Shown here piece by piece: positions 34,314-46,419 of a stretch of 64,000 nucleotides of DNA; position 1 is the first letter of the stretch, and every line of letters begins with the position of its first letter. This DNA comes from Mytilisepta virgata. Its lineage: Eukaryota; Mollusca; Bivalvia; Mytilida; Mytilidae. The stretch is from NCBI GenBank assembly GCA_028015205.1, contig CM051508.1, positions 11,550,001 through 11,614,000 on the forward strand. The letters run 5' to 3'. The position numbers were made by a program, and so were the translations under genes. The notes under the pieces are model-generated. The model was not told where the DNA came from. It saw nothing but the letters and a program-made list of their open reading frames with translations, and did no database searches.

Positions 34314-36589
34314 CTGTGCAGAATAAAAACAAAAAATTGTAGCATTTGATTTATATACAGGTCGTTCAAAAGCAGACACATGTACTTCTCATGGTTTGGA
34401 AAACACATGAAACAAACCATGCACGCTCTGATTGTACCATCTTTAAGTAGGAATAAAGGATTTCAACACGACTTGTCAGAGCAGTATTACATTGTACCAC
34501 AACAGGTGCCAGGTGTCACCAAAGTTTGATTATTTTTAAAAATGCATGTTTTACAATAGACTTAATTTTTGACTTTGTTGATTAAAATTCCACATGGTAA
34601 TAAAAATAGATTCCACTTTTCGTAAAACTTTTCTTTTCAAATTTTGTCAGGTTTTTTAAAAATTTTAGTCACAACGTTGTTTTACCCTTGCTGAACTACA
34701 ATTTATGATCCAGGAGCTTTAATAGTTCACCTTGATTTAAATTTGTCATTCAACCGTAGTACTAGATGTTCCCAGGTGCCTGTATTGCAAACCCGTATTG
34801 GTAGATAAATCAGAGAATACGTACAAAACAAACTGATTTTTGGAGAATTTTAAAGCCACATATTTCTATAAAACAACTAGAAAAGATGTATGCCCCCGCC
34901 CGCACTTGATAATTATGGACAAAAGAAAAAAGGAGCGAGTTTTTAAAATGCAGTGTGTCTGTAAGACACAAATGATGCCCCGCCTGACCACAAGAAATTA
35001 TTAACAATGCAGCTACTACGAAAAAATGACAAACAGCAACTAACTGTCATTTTGAAAAAAAAATCGACCTATGAACAAGCACACCTCCATTATGTGTATA
35101 AACATCCTACAAAATATTAAAACTGTAGCTCTAAAACTGCAGGAGAAGTTAGCATGACACACAAAATGACATTTTCTTAGTTTACTGATATTGGTGATGT
35201 TGTTATTAATGGGCGTGTATTTCGAAAGGTGGACCATAAGGGTCAATATTTCGATCTTTGCTTTTTTTTGAACGTACTGACTGTGATACATGTATATAAG
35301 GATTTCAATTTTTTTTCTAAAAATTGCCTGGGAGAACCAGTAATTGAATGATGCTCAAAAATAATATTTGAATGGAAAAATATGAGTGGTTTACATGGCA
35401 ATTTTGTTTTTTTGGTATTTAAGCGTGATAAAATCTTTCAAAGAAATGATTTTACCAAAAATTTTTACATCCCAAATCATTTTTTTTTTAAATTATTATA
35501 TATTTATTTTTTCAATCATTTATAACAAAGAACTTGAAATTCTATGCTCTTTGTTCTAAAACAAAATGAGAAAAAACCAAATTTACTAATTGACTGCATG
35601 ATCAATTTGACACGAAACAAACAACAACATGTTATAAAACTTTCTTATATTAACACCTAACTATAGTTTTTTTGGGTTAAATTTATTCAAATTGGTCCAC
35701 TCCATCTTTAGGGAAAGTATGAAAAAAAGTTGAATTGTTGAACTGTGATTTTTTTCATGATAATAGCCCAAAAATGGGTAAAAACTGATGCAAAATGGGA
35801 AAATCATCAAATGGGGTACTTTCAAATGACTAGCAAAAAAGAAATGCACCGTCATCCGAGTTTTTCTTCATAAATTACTTTCTTACAGTCATATAAACCC
35901 CAAAAATCAGGTTAAGAAAAAAAGTTTAATTCTAGAAATGTTTAGCTCCTCAGAGGTGTACATCCTTAATATCCTCAATTGTTTCCAAACCTTAGAGAAA
36001 TGCATAAAAGCATACTATAACTCTAAGTTACCATGTATGTATTGTTGACAACAATAGTTACCATGGAAACAAACAGTATCCATAGCAACATCCATTCAAA
36101 AGATATATAACTAGAAATTTATGTAAAAAATAATGAGAATAAAACTGCATGCTATGCGTTGTTTCAATCACAGTCTTGTCTGTGCGTTTTTAGTAGGTTC
36201 AACAACATTGAATATACAATGTTTCATTGGTGTTGGGAAGGGAGGGGGGTTGGGGGAGGTGTGTATGGTTTTTTATTAATCTTTCGGAGATCCTTGTAAG
36301 GAAAATTTCTGCAACGTTTGGTCAGAGTTTGTTCAGAGTCCTCAATCTGGTAATTAATTTATGAAAGGTAAACAGATTGTGGACTTGAAGGCATCACAAT
36401 AGCTCATCCTGGCAAAATATTGATTACAATGTCTTAACTAGTTGTAGATAATTAAGAAATGTTCACAAAATTTTCTATTTCCTAGGGCAATAACTCTCAG
36501 AAATTTAATGCCATCAGCAAGAAACTCAAACTTAATCTGTAACTTACAATTTTAGTGTATACCAAAGATAGAATCATTTGTTCAAAGCA
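34314..36589. other. Intron with small HINE-F-like fragments
   Basis: Two short HINE-type fragments are seen: ACTAGAAAAGATGTATGCCC at 34865 and the hairpin GTGTCTGTAAGACACA plus GATGCCCCGCC at 34955-34982. Otherwise the interval is AT-rich with no gene. Confidence 0.45.
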
Positions 36590-36660
36590 TTTCCGAACTA
36601 AAACTGAAGTGTGACGGACGGACGGACGGACGGACCAAGTAGAAACCTATAAAGTTGGCA
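36590..36660. mobile_element. HINE-like microsatellite end
   Basis: GTGTGACGGACGGACGGACG and further units (36609-36635) with CCAAGTAGAAACC is the microsatellite portion of a HINE whose core (CTGTAACTTACAATTTTAG, about 36537) precedes it. No terminal hairpin is clear. Confidence 0.45.
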
Positions 36661-37640
36661 GGGACTAAAAAGAACAAAGCATAATTCTTTTGAAGAGATG
36701 CTTGCTTAATATTGTATTTAAGCGTTTATCTTCCTTTTGGGTAAGGAGATTCTTACACCAAAACTTTCTAATGTTCTTGTGAGACTTGGTTTTGCCTCTG
36801 CTCTGTTTGTTTGGGTTTTTTCTTGATGTACAAATATGGTATTACTGGTTTAAAAACATTTAATGAGAGGAAATATTTCTAGATGAGTTATAGATAGTTC
36901 AATACACAGATTTTATATCGATTTCAATAAAGCCAGTTTATACATAAACATGATATAAAAGAAGCCAAAAATATATGATATTAAATAACACACAAAATAA
37001 GTTAAAGATCATCAAGACGTATTTTCCACCGCAATAAAAGTAAGGTTTTCAACGTGATTTGTCTAGTTTATCTTTCTCTCCTAAAAGTGATAAATGACTA
37101 AATTGGACGAAATGATTTTTTGGGGGTGAAAAATGTGATTTTTGTAAAAAGAATTTACGGAAAATTTGTTCCAATATGATTAAAAGAACATTATATGCAG
37201 TATTTTGTACCGATAAGCAAAGTACATGTATATCTCTATATATTGCAATATAAAAATCAAATGTTATGTCAAATGACAATAATTCTAACTTAAGTTGCAC
37301 TTCGCTCTGCCTTGAATGGAATTGTCTGACAGTAAAAAAAACGTTTACCATATTAGGTCACTAATATACTGTAAAATATATCCAAAATCTTTTAAAGGAA
37401 GCAATTCGAATTCATTTAACAACATTTACTAGCGCTTTCACTGATTTTATACAGATCTTCCGGTACAATATGTTGTTTACGCTAACAGTTACAATTCTTT
37501 AAAAATCTTCCACTTTGACAAACCAGGAATAAGATATTGCAACTTTTTTTCGTACGCATTTCTGGTGAAGAAATCATTGAGCGTAACTGGCATTTAAGTG
37601 TATTGTTGTCAGATTCCGTGTAGAGTTTTACAATTCAATT
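36661..37640. other. Intron, no gene recognised
   Basis: AT-rich. A 100-codon minus-strand frame at 37351-37049 has no supporting motif. Confidence 0.35.
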
Positions 37641-37644
37641 CAAT

Positions 37645-38027
37645 TCAAATGTTTATTGTCATATAAATATAAACAATTAAATTTGTCAAATCTGTGTTAA
37701 CTGTGGATGCAGTTGGAATATTACTAGTAGTCGTTTCATTTACCAATAGATGTAACAACTTAGACAATTGTCCTGGAGAAATATGTTCAAATACAGCTTC
37801 ATTTGCCTTCCGTTTCATATAACGCACAGTCATCTCTTATTTCTCAAGAGGAGTTTTAAGTTGAAATTTAAGAGGCCTTATTGAACCTTTTACAAGAAGA
37901 TCAAGGGATGTATTGATGTTATGAAGTCCTTCTTTCAAATCACACTGTGCAGTTGATGTTGCACTCCAGTTAGATCTTTGAAAGATTTGTGACTTGTGTG
38001 AGATGAATCACAGCATAAATTGTAAAT
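37645..38027 (-). CDS. Candidate terminal exon and 3' UTR of a nested cysteine-rich gene
   Basis: On the minus strand, acceptor TTTTTTTCAG is followed by 31 codons starting IYNLCCDSSHTSHK and a TGA at 37937-37935. The phase (0) fits the donor of exon 41440-41376. About 280 bases downstream AATAAA occurs at 37657-37652, a plausible polyadenylation signal. Other frames in the same interval read SNWSATSTAQCDLKEGLHN and later MKRKANEAVFEHISPGQLS with a protein-like composition, so the exon could belong to a different, frameshifted gene instead. Confidence 0.35.
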
Positions 38028-38229
38028 CTGAAAAAAACAATATTTTAAATTAGCTTCTGCAGTTTTGAAAGGGATTATAAAAAAAATCAGATGATTCCTA
38101 TGAGTATAACTGTCCAAAGTGGATAAATATATGTATTTTCTAATTATAGAAAATATATTTGAAAATCAATTAGTACTATAACTTATTGAGTGAAATTTGA
38201 AATATTAAAAGAACTTTTACTGTATTAGA

Positions 38230-38635
38230 CTAGAGGCTCCCGGGGGCATGTATCGCTCACCTGGACCATGTCCATTTTGACTGGCAGCCTGGAACATTGC
38301 TGTCTAGTTCCAACTGGCGCATTAGTTTCAAACAACAGGATCTTTCAGTTATTTTTTTCCAATTAGGTCCTATGTTAAACTATTTTCGGCCTTGGCGGCC
38401 ATCTTGGATGACGGGTCATCGGATATTCTTCTGAAAGAGGACCAACTAAGGACCATTGCAGCCAAGTTTTTTTCCAAATGCCCAGTGGTTTTAGACAAGA
38501 ATATCTTTAATTAAATTCCCCATAGGGTCCTATGTTAAACTATGTTCGGCTCTGGTGGCCATCTTGGATGACTGGTGGCTCATCGGATACAATTCTGGAA
38601 TAGGACCACTAAGGACCATTGCTGCTAAGTTTTGA
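38230..38635 (-). mobile_element. HINE-B copy 3, 3' part only
   Basis: In minus orientation the end is CAGGTGAGCGAT, the hairpin GCCCCCGGGAGCC and CTAG followed by T (38230). Two core units are present (ACTATTTTCGG and ACTATGTTCGG, spaced about 156 bases). The microsatellite and 5' end are missing, so the copy is truncated or never completed. Confidence 0.65.
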
Positions 38636-39913
38636 AAACTATTTTGGATCCATCAACACCTGATGATATTAAGACAGTAGCGTCTTTTATATAAGTCATT
38701 AGAACTGAGGAGAGACACTTAAACTGTATTAATATACATATGTTTCCTATTTGTGTTATATATGTATATCTGTCTGTATATTTGTATGATATATCTGTAT
38801 TGCTATGGACCAAATGGTCTTTTTGTTTGCAATAAAGTTCAATTGAAATGAATAAAATCGCTATTTTCCCCAGTTTCTTACCGTATGACTATTAACTGGT
38901 CAATAGTTTCAAAGACTATTGATTAGCTCTGTAGTATCATATCTCGGTATATTTTTCTATATAAAAATTAAGATATTAATTTTACTATTTTTGTACTGGT
39001 GATTAGTACTGGAAACTTTGACCGGTAAAGTGTTTCAGTATAATAAAACAGTTATTTTAGTCATTTCGGGATATTTATTTGTCCCCTCGACACATTGATT
39101 ATTTCCCTCCGCTACGCGTCAGGAACATAGTCTGTGTCTCGGGACAAATAGAATGGCTATATCCCTCAATACTGTTAAAAAAATGTATATTATTGACAGG
39201 CTATGTGACATGTTTTTGTGGTTTTTTTCCATGCGGAGCCTTAGTCATTAGCCGAGTAGGACAACAAGCTTGCTATTACCCTCATACCCAGTCAATAAGT
39301 ATAATGTTTATCATATCTATGGACAATATTTTATCACGTTCAAAAGCCTGAAATTGTACCTCAGAGAGTCTGAAAATAGTCATTACTGTCAGTAAATACT
39401 AAAAATTGAAAAAGCAGATTCTTTTCTTGAATTAATTTTTCAATCTTACAGCTGCACAAAACATATTTTTGACAAACATCAATGTCACATTTCCATTTAA
39501 ATTTACCAAAAGAAAGAGACATACATGTATCTTAAAATGAACCATACAGTATCAAGGTCATAACTCAATATTAAAACAACTGTACAATCATGATTTAATT
39601 AAACAATTACCTTTGACCTAATTTCCAAACATGTATACCAAAATGCAATGAGTGGTATACATTGTAATTATTAAAAAATAAACAGCTTCGCCATCATCGC
39701 ATGATACGCCCGTCGTCCAAAAAATTAAATTTCACCAATTAACATATCGACCCTTTGATTTTGTTCTTTATTTTTGATGAACAAGTCACATCCCACTCTG
39801 GAACAGAAAATCGAAATTTCATAAAAAAAGTACGAAGACCTTTAGACTATCACAACAAACAATTGGATGTGTAAAGTTTGATATATTTCTATAGGTTACT
39901 GAGAAATGAACCT
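38636..39913. other. Intron, no gene recognised
   Basis: AT-rich. The plus-strand frame at 39079-39351 is not supported. The last 200 bases (to TAGGTTACTGAGAAATG at 39893) resemble HINE-F internal sequence seen at 33774-33789, so the TIR element at 39914 appears inserted in a HINE-F-like copy. Confidence 0.4.
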
Positions 39914-41120
39914 ACAGATGGTTGAGCGTGTAATGCACCAAACCACACTCACACGATTCACACGTTACATGCACACGATTCGCACGTTACACGCACACAA
40001 TTCGCACGATACATGCACACGATTCGCTCGTTACATGAAAACCACACGATGCATGTTACACCAAACAGGATTTCCGATTGTGCGATTTCTAAATATTGTG
40101 TTTGTAAGATACGAACGGAATATAACGAAACGAATAATTATAATTAAATTGATGCCGGATATGAATAGCAGTGAAATATTGAAAATGCATTTGATTTTAA
40201 ATAAATAAGTACGATGAAAAGAAGCCGGTTTTAAACGTTCCACATTTAACTTTTTTCATAAATAAAAAATATTTATTTGCATATGCAATTTTTTAATGGG
40301 AAATTTATCAAAATTTATAACAGAACTATGAAATTATATTTTTAATTTATTAAAAATCAATAAACCTTTTCATGTTGTGATTACCTGATTAGCTATTGCA
40401 TATTAACCATTGATATTTAACTGTCAGATTTCTGAGGTAAATTAACAGGTAGATAGGCATTTTATCCTCATAGGACTTCTTAATCCCTTTTCTCAATAGA
40501 TGTTGTTTTAGCCCGATCAAACAGTTACTTATGTTAAAGATTTATTATGAAAATATAAATTGATAAATGATATTTGCCAAAGGATTAAAAACTTCGACAT
40601 ATTTTAAGAGTAATTTAAAATATTTATTTTACAGACAAGTTAAAGTTTAAATTTATGTATAATTTGCAAATTTTGCATGCAAGTTTTATCATCGTTTAGT
40701 TTCGGGAATATTTTATTTAATTTATTCTTTTCAAACCAAATAAATTGAATAATTTAAATTAGTAATAAAAAAGAATAGAATCTGTTGTGGGATTATTAAT
40801 ATCAGTATTTTCAAATATTTGACACCGATGAAGGTTCATTCCAACAATATTTTAATTCGAGTTCGAAATATGCTACGATTTGAATTCACACATTTTAATA
40901 TCTGTTTCGACCAATGAAATCTCATACACGTTACACGATTCAAATCGCAAGTTTATTACCACACGCAAACCACACGCACACGATTCGCACGTTGCACGCA
41001 CACGATTCACACGTTACACGCACACGATCCACACATTACATGCACACGATCCACACGTTACACGCACACGTTTTGCACGTTACACGCTGTTTTTGGTAAC
41101 TTACACGTTCAACCAAGCGT
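39914..41120. mobile_element. TIR element copy 2 with sub-terminal arrays
   Basis: The left end ACAGATGGTTGAGCGTGTAA is matched by TTACACGTTCAACCAAGCGT (41101-41120). Both sub-terminal zones hold CACGATTCGCACGTTACACG units (39950-40035 and 40925-41090). The central AT-rich DNA around GAAAAGAAGCCGG (40216) matches copy 1 near 29570. Size is 1207 bp. No transposase is encoded. Confidence 0.7.
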
Positions 41121-41320
41121 AATTGCAATACTTACCATAACAAAATCACTCAAGCATGAAATGTAGGTCAAAGTGACCCTAGAAGTGCTGGATTGTTGAA
41201 TTGTGTTGTACTATATATTGTGAATAAACACCATTCATATATTACTATAGGTTTCTGGATCGGTACGAACGGACAAGGGTAAATCTATATGTCCCATCCA
41301 TGTTCGTGGCGGGTCATAAA
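41121..41320 (-). mobile_element. HINE-F-like 5' remnant flanking TIR copy 2
   Basis: ACTATAGGTTTCTGGATCGG, GTACGAACGGACAAGGGTAA and GTGGCGGGTCATAAA (41306-41320) match the corresponding part of HINE-F at 33770-33890. Together with the sequence before 39914 it suggests one HINE-F-like element split by the TIR insertion. Confidence 0.5.
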
Positions 41321-41375
41321 AAGTTCTACATGTATCTTTGTCTTGTTTGTATGTTTTATTTAGATGATATATTAC

Positions 41376-41440
41376 CTGGCATTCAACATCTTCAGCTGAA
41401 AATGTGTTGTGCTAGGTATCACGACATTTCTTGCAAATTC
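41376..41440 (-). CDS. Cysteine-rich (VWC-like) exon with in-frame TAG
   Basis: A 65-bp minus-strand exon has acceptor AATTTATTTCAG and donor CAG-GTAATA; acceptor phase 1, donor phase 0. It reads ICKKCRDT, a TAG at 41414-41412, then HNTFSAEDVECQ in the same frame up to the donor. The CKKCR following an exon that ends VYFQKGVVLPVGAG resembles the CxxCxC centre of VWC/chordin-type modules. Either the protein stops here, or the TAG is a disabling mutation in a once longer reading frame. Confidence 0.45.
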
Positions 41441-41619
41441 CTGAAATAAATTAGAGAATAAGTCATTTGAAAATTAATTATAATATGATAAGTAAAATTG
41501 AGTAAATAAATTAGTTATTTTTTTTTATAGGAAAATGTCTCCATAATGTTATGTTTGATTTATGAAAGATTTACAGCGTATTGCAAAAAGCTTGTTTTAC
41601 ATTTTTACTATCTTAATAA

Positions 41620-42190
41620 TGCTGACTCGAATTTGTGTGTCGCTTCTCCTTTCCAGTAAAATCCAAGAATATACTTTTATAACAAAAAATCAACACACAG
41701 TTTACTTTGTCATAACGGAGTTTGATAATCTGTTTTGGGATATTTTGAGGGAAAAACGGAAAATAACCACTTAAGATCCACAGTCCTTCCCGTCAACCGA
41801 CTCTGAAATTTCTTTCCTGTCTTCGTTTCCGACTTTCAATCATTTCAACTGGTATATGTCAAAACACTATATTCTTTTCACTTCCAATTTGGATTCAGAT
41901 AAACCTCTTTTTTTTAAATCTGTGATTTGGACCCGACCTCTCCTATATAAATTCTCAAAAACAAATATTCCCTTTCGTTAATCAAATACAATCCATTTCT
42001 GCACCTGGTGAAATCGGCACCTATCCATATTACTAAATAAAGAGACTCGAATTTGTGTGTCCCTTCTCTTTCGAGTAAATGGTCCATGAATATGCAGTTA
42101 TAACATAAATGATCAACGCACAGTGAAGTTTGTCATCACTGAGTTTGAAGATCTGTTTTGGGGTATTTTTTGTGTGCAAATAAAATGGTT
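41620..42190. repeat. Direct duplication of a ~140-bp segment
   Basis: GACTCGAATTTGTGTGTCGC at 41625 recurs at 42043 with following AAATTTGTCAT...GAGTTTGA and GATCTGTTTTGGG. The period is about 420 bases. Similarity is about 80 percent by eye. Short open frames in both copies are repeat-driven. Confidence 0.6.
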
Positions 42191-42808
42191 GTGCATCAGG
42201 TTAAAAAAAACTATTATTAAAATTAGATATAACTTCGTGCCCGCGATTTTGCAGGAACAGGAAACAGTTTTTTTTCTAGTATCAATCCAATCCTCGATTA
42301 TGATTTAATGTATCTGAATTAATTTATGTGTCCGCACATTGACAAACCAATGAAGTTTGTCCAAAGGCTAGCCTGACAATATTATCAACCTCTTAAGCCA
42401 AAATAGCAGAATATAAATCAGAAAGCAAAGAACAATTACACTTTCCAGTTCATATAGACCTATGTCTATGCCATAAACAAAGACCATTCCCCTTTTTAGT
42501 ATTTGCATGCGCCCCCTTTTGTCTAAAAAAAATAGGGCAGGGGTTCGCCTGCACACAGCACTTTTCAAAATACCCTATAACCCAGGCCATAAAGCATTGA
42601 AAATATGGATTCTGACAGGCTCATTAATAACATAAAACATGTATGGTTGTCATATGTGGTTTCATCCCCCTTTGTATTTAACATCAGCATAATCTGAGTA
42701 AAAAATTGAAATATTATAAAATAATGAAATATAAGGTTCATTTATGTTTGATGTATGATACCATACACAACTTTCAAAAGGAAAAAAATCTTTAAAACTC
42801 AAACTTAC
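42191..42808. other. Intron of the nested cysteine-rich gene
   Basis: No gene or repeat with clear borders is seen here. Confidence 0.4.
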
Positions 42809-43016
42809 CAGCACCAACTGGTAAGACAACTCCTTTCTGAAAATACACATTCCCGCACATTGTCAGGTTTAACGGACTGTTAGCTCTAGGCCTTCCACTG
42901 TGTTCTGCAAAGGCACACTCAGCTTTTCGTCTCCAAAAAATCTCTAAGAAGTGTCTGTGTTGAGTACAAACTTCGATGTTCCCGTTGTATGTATATAAAC
43001 AACAAGGGTGGACACA
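42809..43016 (-). CDS. Cysteine-rich secreted-type exon
   Basis: The minus strand is open for 208 bp from acceptor GATAAGTAG to donor GTAAGT (phase 0 in, phase 1 out). The peptide begins CVHPCCLYTYNGNIEVCTQH, continues RHFLEIFWRRKAECAFAEHS and ends with LTMCGNVYFQKGVVLPVGAG. The final CGNVYFQKG..LPVG and the CKKC of the next exon resemble a VWC-like module; the first part is not recognised. The acceptor has a poor pyrimidine tract, which lowers confidence. It is in frame with exons 45848-45738 and 41440-41376. No signal peptide is visible. Confidence 0.5.
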
Positions 43017-43408
43017 CTACTTATCTCGCCTGAGTATGCACATGGACACAGAATAATGATTATCTGATACCTGACATTGCAAGTGAAAGGAAAATGCGTT
43101 AAAAGAAAGTATACTGCGGGAAACTTTATACGATAAGCTATCTGTGGACGACAAACATTAATTGTAGATATTATATGTGCAAAGTTATTAAAAGAGTTTC
43201 CGCTGCAGCCACCACCGCTGCCGGAAAGTAATATCTATATCTCGCCTTCACGACTTTTCGTCGCAGGTGAGACAAAAATCACGGAAAGATATACAGTCCC
43301 CCCTTCTCATAACTCATGAGAAGGTTTGAGAGACTTTAGATGTGACTCGGGAATTTTGTTGCATTTTTGTTCAGTTTTACTTTAGACGTCTCTAACGTCT
43401 CTTCCAAA

Positions 43409-43756
43409 GTGACAGTCCCTACAGGGGCTGGTTACAATTAACGCAGTTTTTCATCTGTGACTGATCCGTCACCGATCTATAATACTATCCCAAAAGGGAG
43501 ATATCAATTCCGAGAGCGCCAAATTTCAAATCGTCAGCATTTTTTTTCTTTTCTCCATCCAGTCTGCTTTTTTAATCATTTCTGCAGTAAAATGATTATA
43601 TTTTAACAAAATGCCTATAATATTTTACTGCAGAAATGAGCAAAAAAGCAGACTGGATGGAGAACAGAAAAACAATTATGTTATAGTATTATAGATCGCG
43701 GCCGGACCAGTCACAGATAGTGACATACTGTGTCAGTTGTAACGAGCCACTGTCAC
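43409..43756. mobile_element. MITE-like palindrome of ~348 bp
   Basis: The ends GTGACAGT and ACTGTCAC are inverted. Further pairs are GATCTATAATACTAT (43474-43488) with ATAGTATTATAGATC (43683-43697), and a nearly perfect 43-bp arm pair 43550-43592 / 43622-43664 containing CATCCAGTCTGC and TTTCTGCAGTAAAAT, with a 29-base loop. No protein is encoded. The right end overlaps a sequence that matches exon 45848-45738 in inverse orientation. Confidence 0.7.
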
Positions 43757-43815
43757 CGTGCATCATCTGTACTGCGGATATTGGTACTAACCAACCGAGA
43801 CGTGCGATATTTTGA
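43721..43815 (+). pseudogene. Inverted paralogue of exon 45848-45738
   Basis: The plus strand reads YCVSCNEPLSPCIICTADIG then TNQPRRAIF and a stop. The minus-strand exon at 45848-45738 reads APCIIRTADIRTNQARDVIH, and the DNA is about 85 percent alike over 47 bases. This is a duplicated piece in opposite orientation 2 kb away, probably generated with the palindromic element beside it. Confidence 0.55.
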
Positions 43816-45737
43816 ACTTGCAAGGTTGGAGATTCTTTGTTTTATTTACATTTAACCTGAATGTACATTAATTGTAACAGTATTGCCCTGTCATAAAATG
43901 ATTTTTCATCAAAGATTGATTCCCTATGATGTCATATTTTTTCCAAAATAAGAATTGTAATCAAAAACAGTCGCAAGTACTTGTCGAAGTCAATAAGGTT
44001 TGTCTAATCAGCTATGATTCCCGAGTCATTCAGAGTCTTTTTCTGAAAGTAAGTAATGGATGTTTGGAACAAAAGTTATTATTTCCGAATCTAGCATTGA
44101 TATCCTCTCATAAACATTTTATGTTATGTATTCTTCGATAGAAAAGAAGAGTTGTGTACGATGTATAGTTGGTCAAATAAAAGTTTGTGTACGTTGTATA
44201 GTTGAAACAATGTAAGGTGGATAGCATTTTAAAAATAGTTTCTCCATAGTTTTTTTTTAGGAATTTTGGCAATAAAATTTTATATTTACTCAGTAAACAG
44301 TAATTTTTCGAATGTATATTAAAAAAGGCCTCATGTTACCTTTTATCACATTTCCATCTTTTTAACCTGCTTTTCTACCAGTGATATTTATTACATTTCA
44401 GGCTCCATCAAGTGAACATTGTATCTTTTATTTATTTTCTATTTTACCCAAGCAGATTTCTTGCAACGTTTTTTGTTTTGTGTTACTAGTAACCAGATAA
44501 AAAGTTTTGCTTGTCGGAGATTCTTTCTATGTTTATATTAGTTATTTTTATGTTTTTTATTGTTGAAATGAAATTTTCAATATGTCTAAATTATTGCGCC
44601 AAGGAACTAGCCATTTTAAATATATATTGTTTACGTTTTTTATGATTAAGCTATTGACATGAGATTGTCTTGCATTTAGACTTAAGTCATCGCTTTAAAT
44701 ATTCTACGGTCGTTACCATCATTAACTCATTGATCGTAATGTTGTGGCTAATCCACAATATTGAATTGGGACATGTCTGTTTTCATTTGTTCTCGTTCCG
44801 TCTGTTCATCAATCAGTTTGTCAGCGTAAATCCTCTGAAACTACTGAACAGAATTAAACAATTTTATGAAACTTGGTAGATAGTAAAGACACAATATGTA
44901 GTGTTGCATTTCACCAGTAAGTTTTAATCCACTGACTTTTGTTGCAGTTCGGACCCCTTAGAAAATAATCCTGAAATATACTACAGAAACAGCTTGTCAG
45001 TGCAAGTGCACATAAATGTATAGGACTGTTAGGTAGTAAGGACAAAACATTTCCTTGTATGAATTATGCCCCTTTTAATTTAGAAATTAAAAAAAAATAT
45101 ATTAAAATATTGTTTACATTAACAGCATTCTTTTGGACAAAAACAAATTGTAATTTTTTTATTAATTTTATGTGTGTTTCCTTTTGTTTGGTCACTTCTA
45201 ACATATTCTACCCATTTATATTAATGTTAATTAGAAAAGTGTAATTTGAACATTTTATTTCGGCGAATATTTGTCCAAGATTTGATATAAGGCGTATGTT
45301 CCAAAAATGCTTGTAGTCGGTATTTTATGGTATTACGCACAAGTCAATAAATGAAGCTGTTATACACCGTACACATAACTTACTATACGCCGTACACAAA
45401 CAACTTGTTTTCTACCTCTCTTTTCAATTAAAATGACACCCAGGAGAAGTTGCATATGCTCTACTTAGGAACAGAAATGTTTACTTTATACCATAATCTG
45501 CTTGTTTCAGAAAACAATCAGTGAATGACTCGAGAATCATGTCGGAAATAACAGAAGTGGTTGATATCTACAAGTAAATGCGCCTATTTTGGTATAGCTT
45601 TCTCATTTTCTCATTTTCTTGAAAGACTTTGAGTATATTGAGTATGAATATACGAAAAAATCATTTGAGGACAACGGTATATTGTTTTCAAGATGTGTAC
45701 ATTAAATTTTATGCCCATGAAATACAGATTTTCTTAC
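43816..45737. other. Intron, no gene recognised
   Basis: AT-rich. Plus-strand frames at 43926-44141, 44670-44879 and 45059-45244 show no supporting motif or splice context. Confidence 0.35.
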
Positions 45738-45848
45738 CTGGCAAGGCCGATGGATCACATCTCTCGCTTGGTTAGTACGTATATCCGCTGTACGGATGAT
45801 ACACGGTGCCTGTGAGCCAACCGGAATCGACGTTTGTTTAGCACATCC
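45738..45848 (-). CDS. Cysteine-containing exon of the nested gene
   Basis: A 111-bp minus-strand exon (37 codons, phase 0-0) has acceptor ATTGTTATAG and donor CAG-GTAAGA. It encodes GCAKQTSIPVGSQAPCIIRT, ADIRTNQARDVIHR and PCQ. Joined to the next exon it gives PCQ-CVHPCC. An inverted paralogue exists at 43721-43815, so the exon has been duplicated locally. Function is unknown; four cysteines suggest an extracellular disulphide-rich protein. Confidence 0.5.
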
Positions 45849-46419
45849 CTATAACAATGAACTAAGGGAGATAACTCAAAATCTGACTTTTAATTTTAAT
45901 TTGTGTATATTGAAAATACTTTTTAAAATTTTGTTATTATTTTTATATATATATATATGTTTCAAACTTTAATTTTAGATAGTTTATAAGTATTTTTGAT
46001 ACCATTGTATCCCCCTTTTGCAGTGGACTGCCTGGTTCTTAAAAAGAGCTGTACTTAATATGTTCATAAATGACCATGGAAAAACCATATTTGTACAATC
46101 ATGCAGAAGACAGCATTGTAATTTCAATTGTCAAAGTTTTATGATATAATAAATGTACTTCAGGCTAAAAGTAATGTTTTACTAAATTGGTTTCATTTTA
46201 ATTGTATGCTGGCTAACCTTCCTTCATTCACTGTCACTAGCACGGTACGAGTTAAGACTAGGCAAACGGAAATGATTGGATGTTGGATGAATATATTTTT
46301 GTTTAACGTCCAGTGGCAACTATTAGGAGCCTATCAGGACGAGAGAATGTTGATATGGTATGAATATGATCCCGGTTTTGTACTAGACCAACTAGATCAC
46401 GAGGTAACTACGTAAAGAG

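Noticed and set aside
46128..46415. 95-codon plus-strand frame upstream of the Tc1 relic
   Set aside because: No Tc1 N-terminal motif until about 46420; the upstream part does not resemble the helix-turn-helix region.
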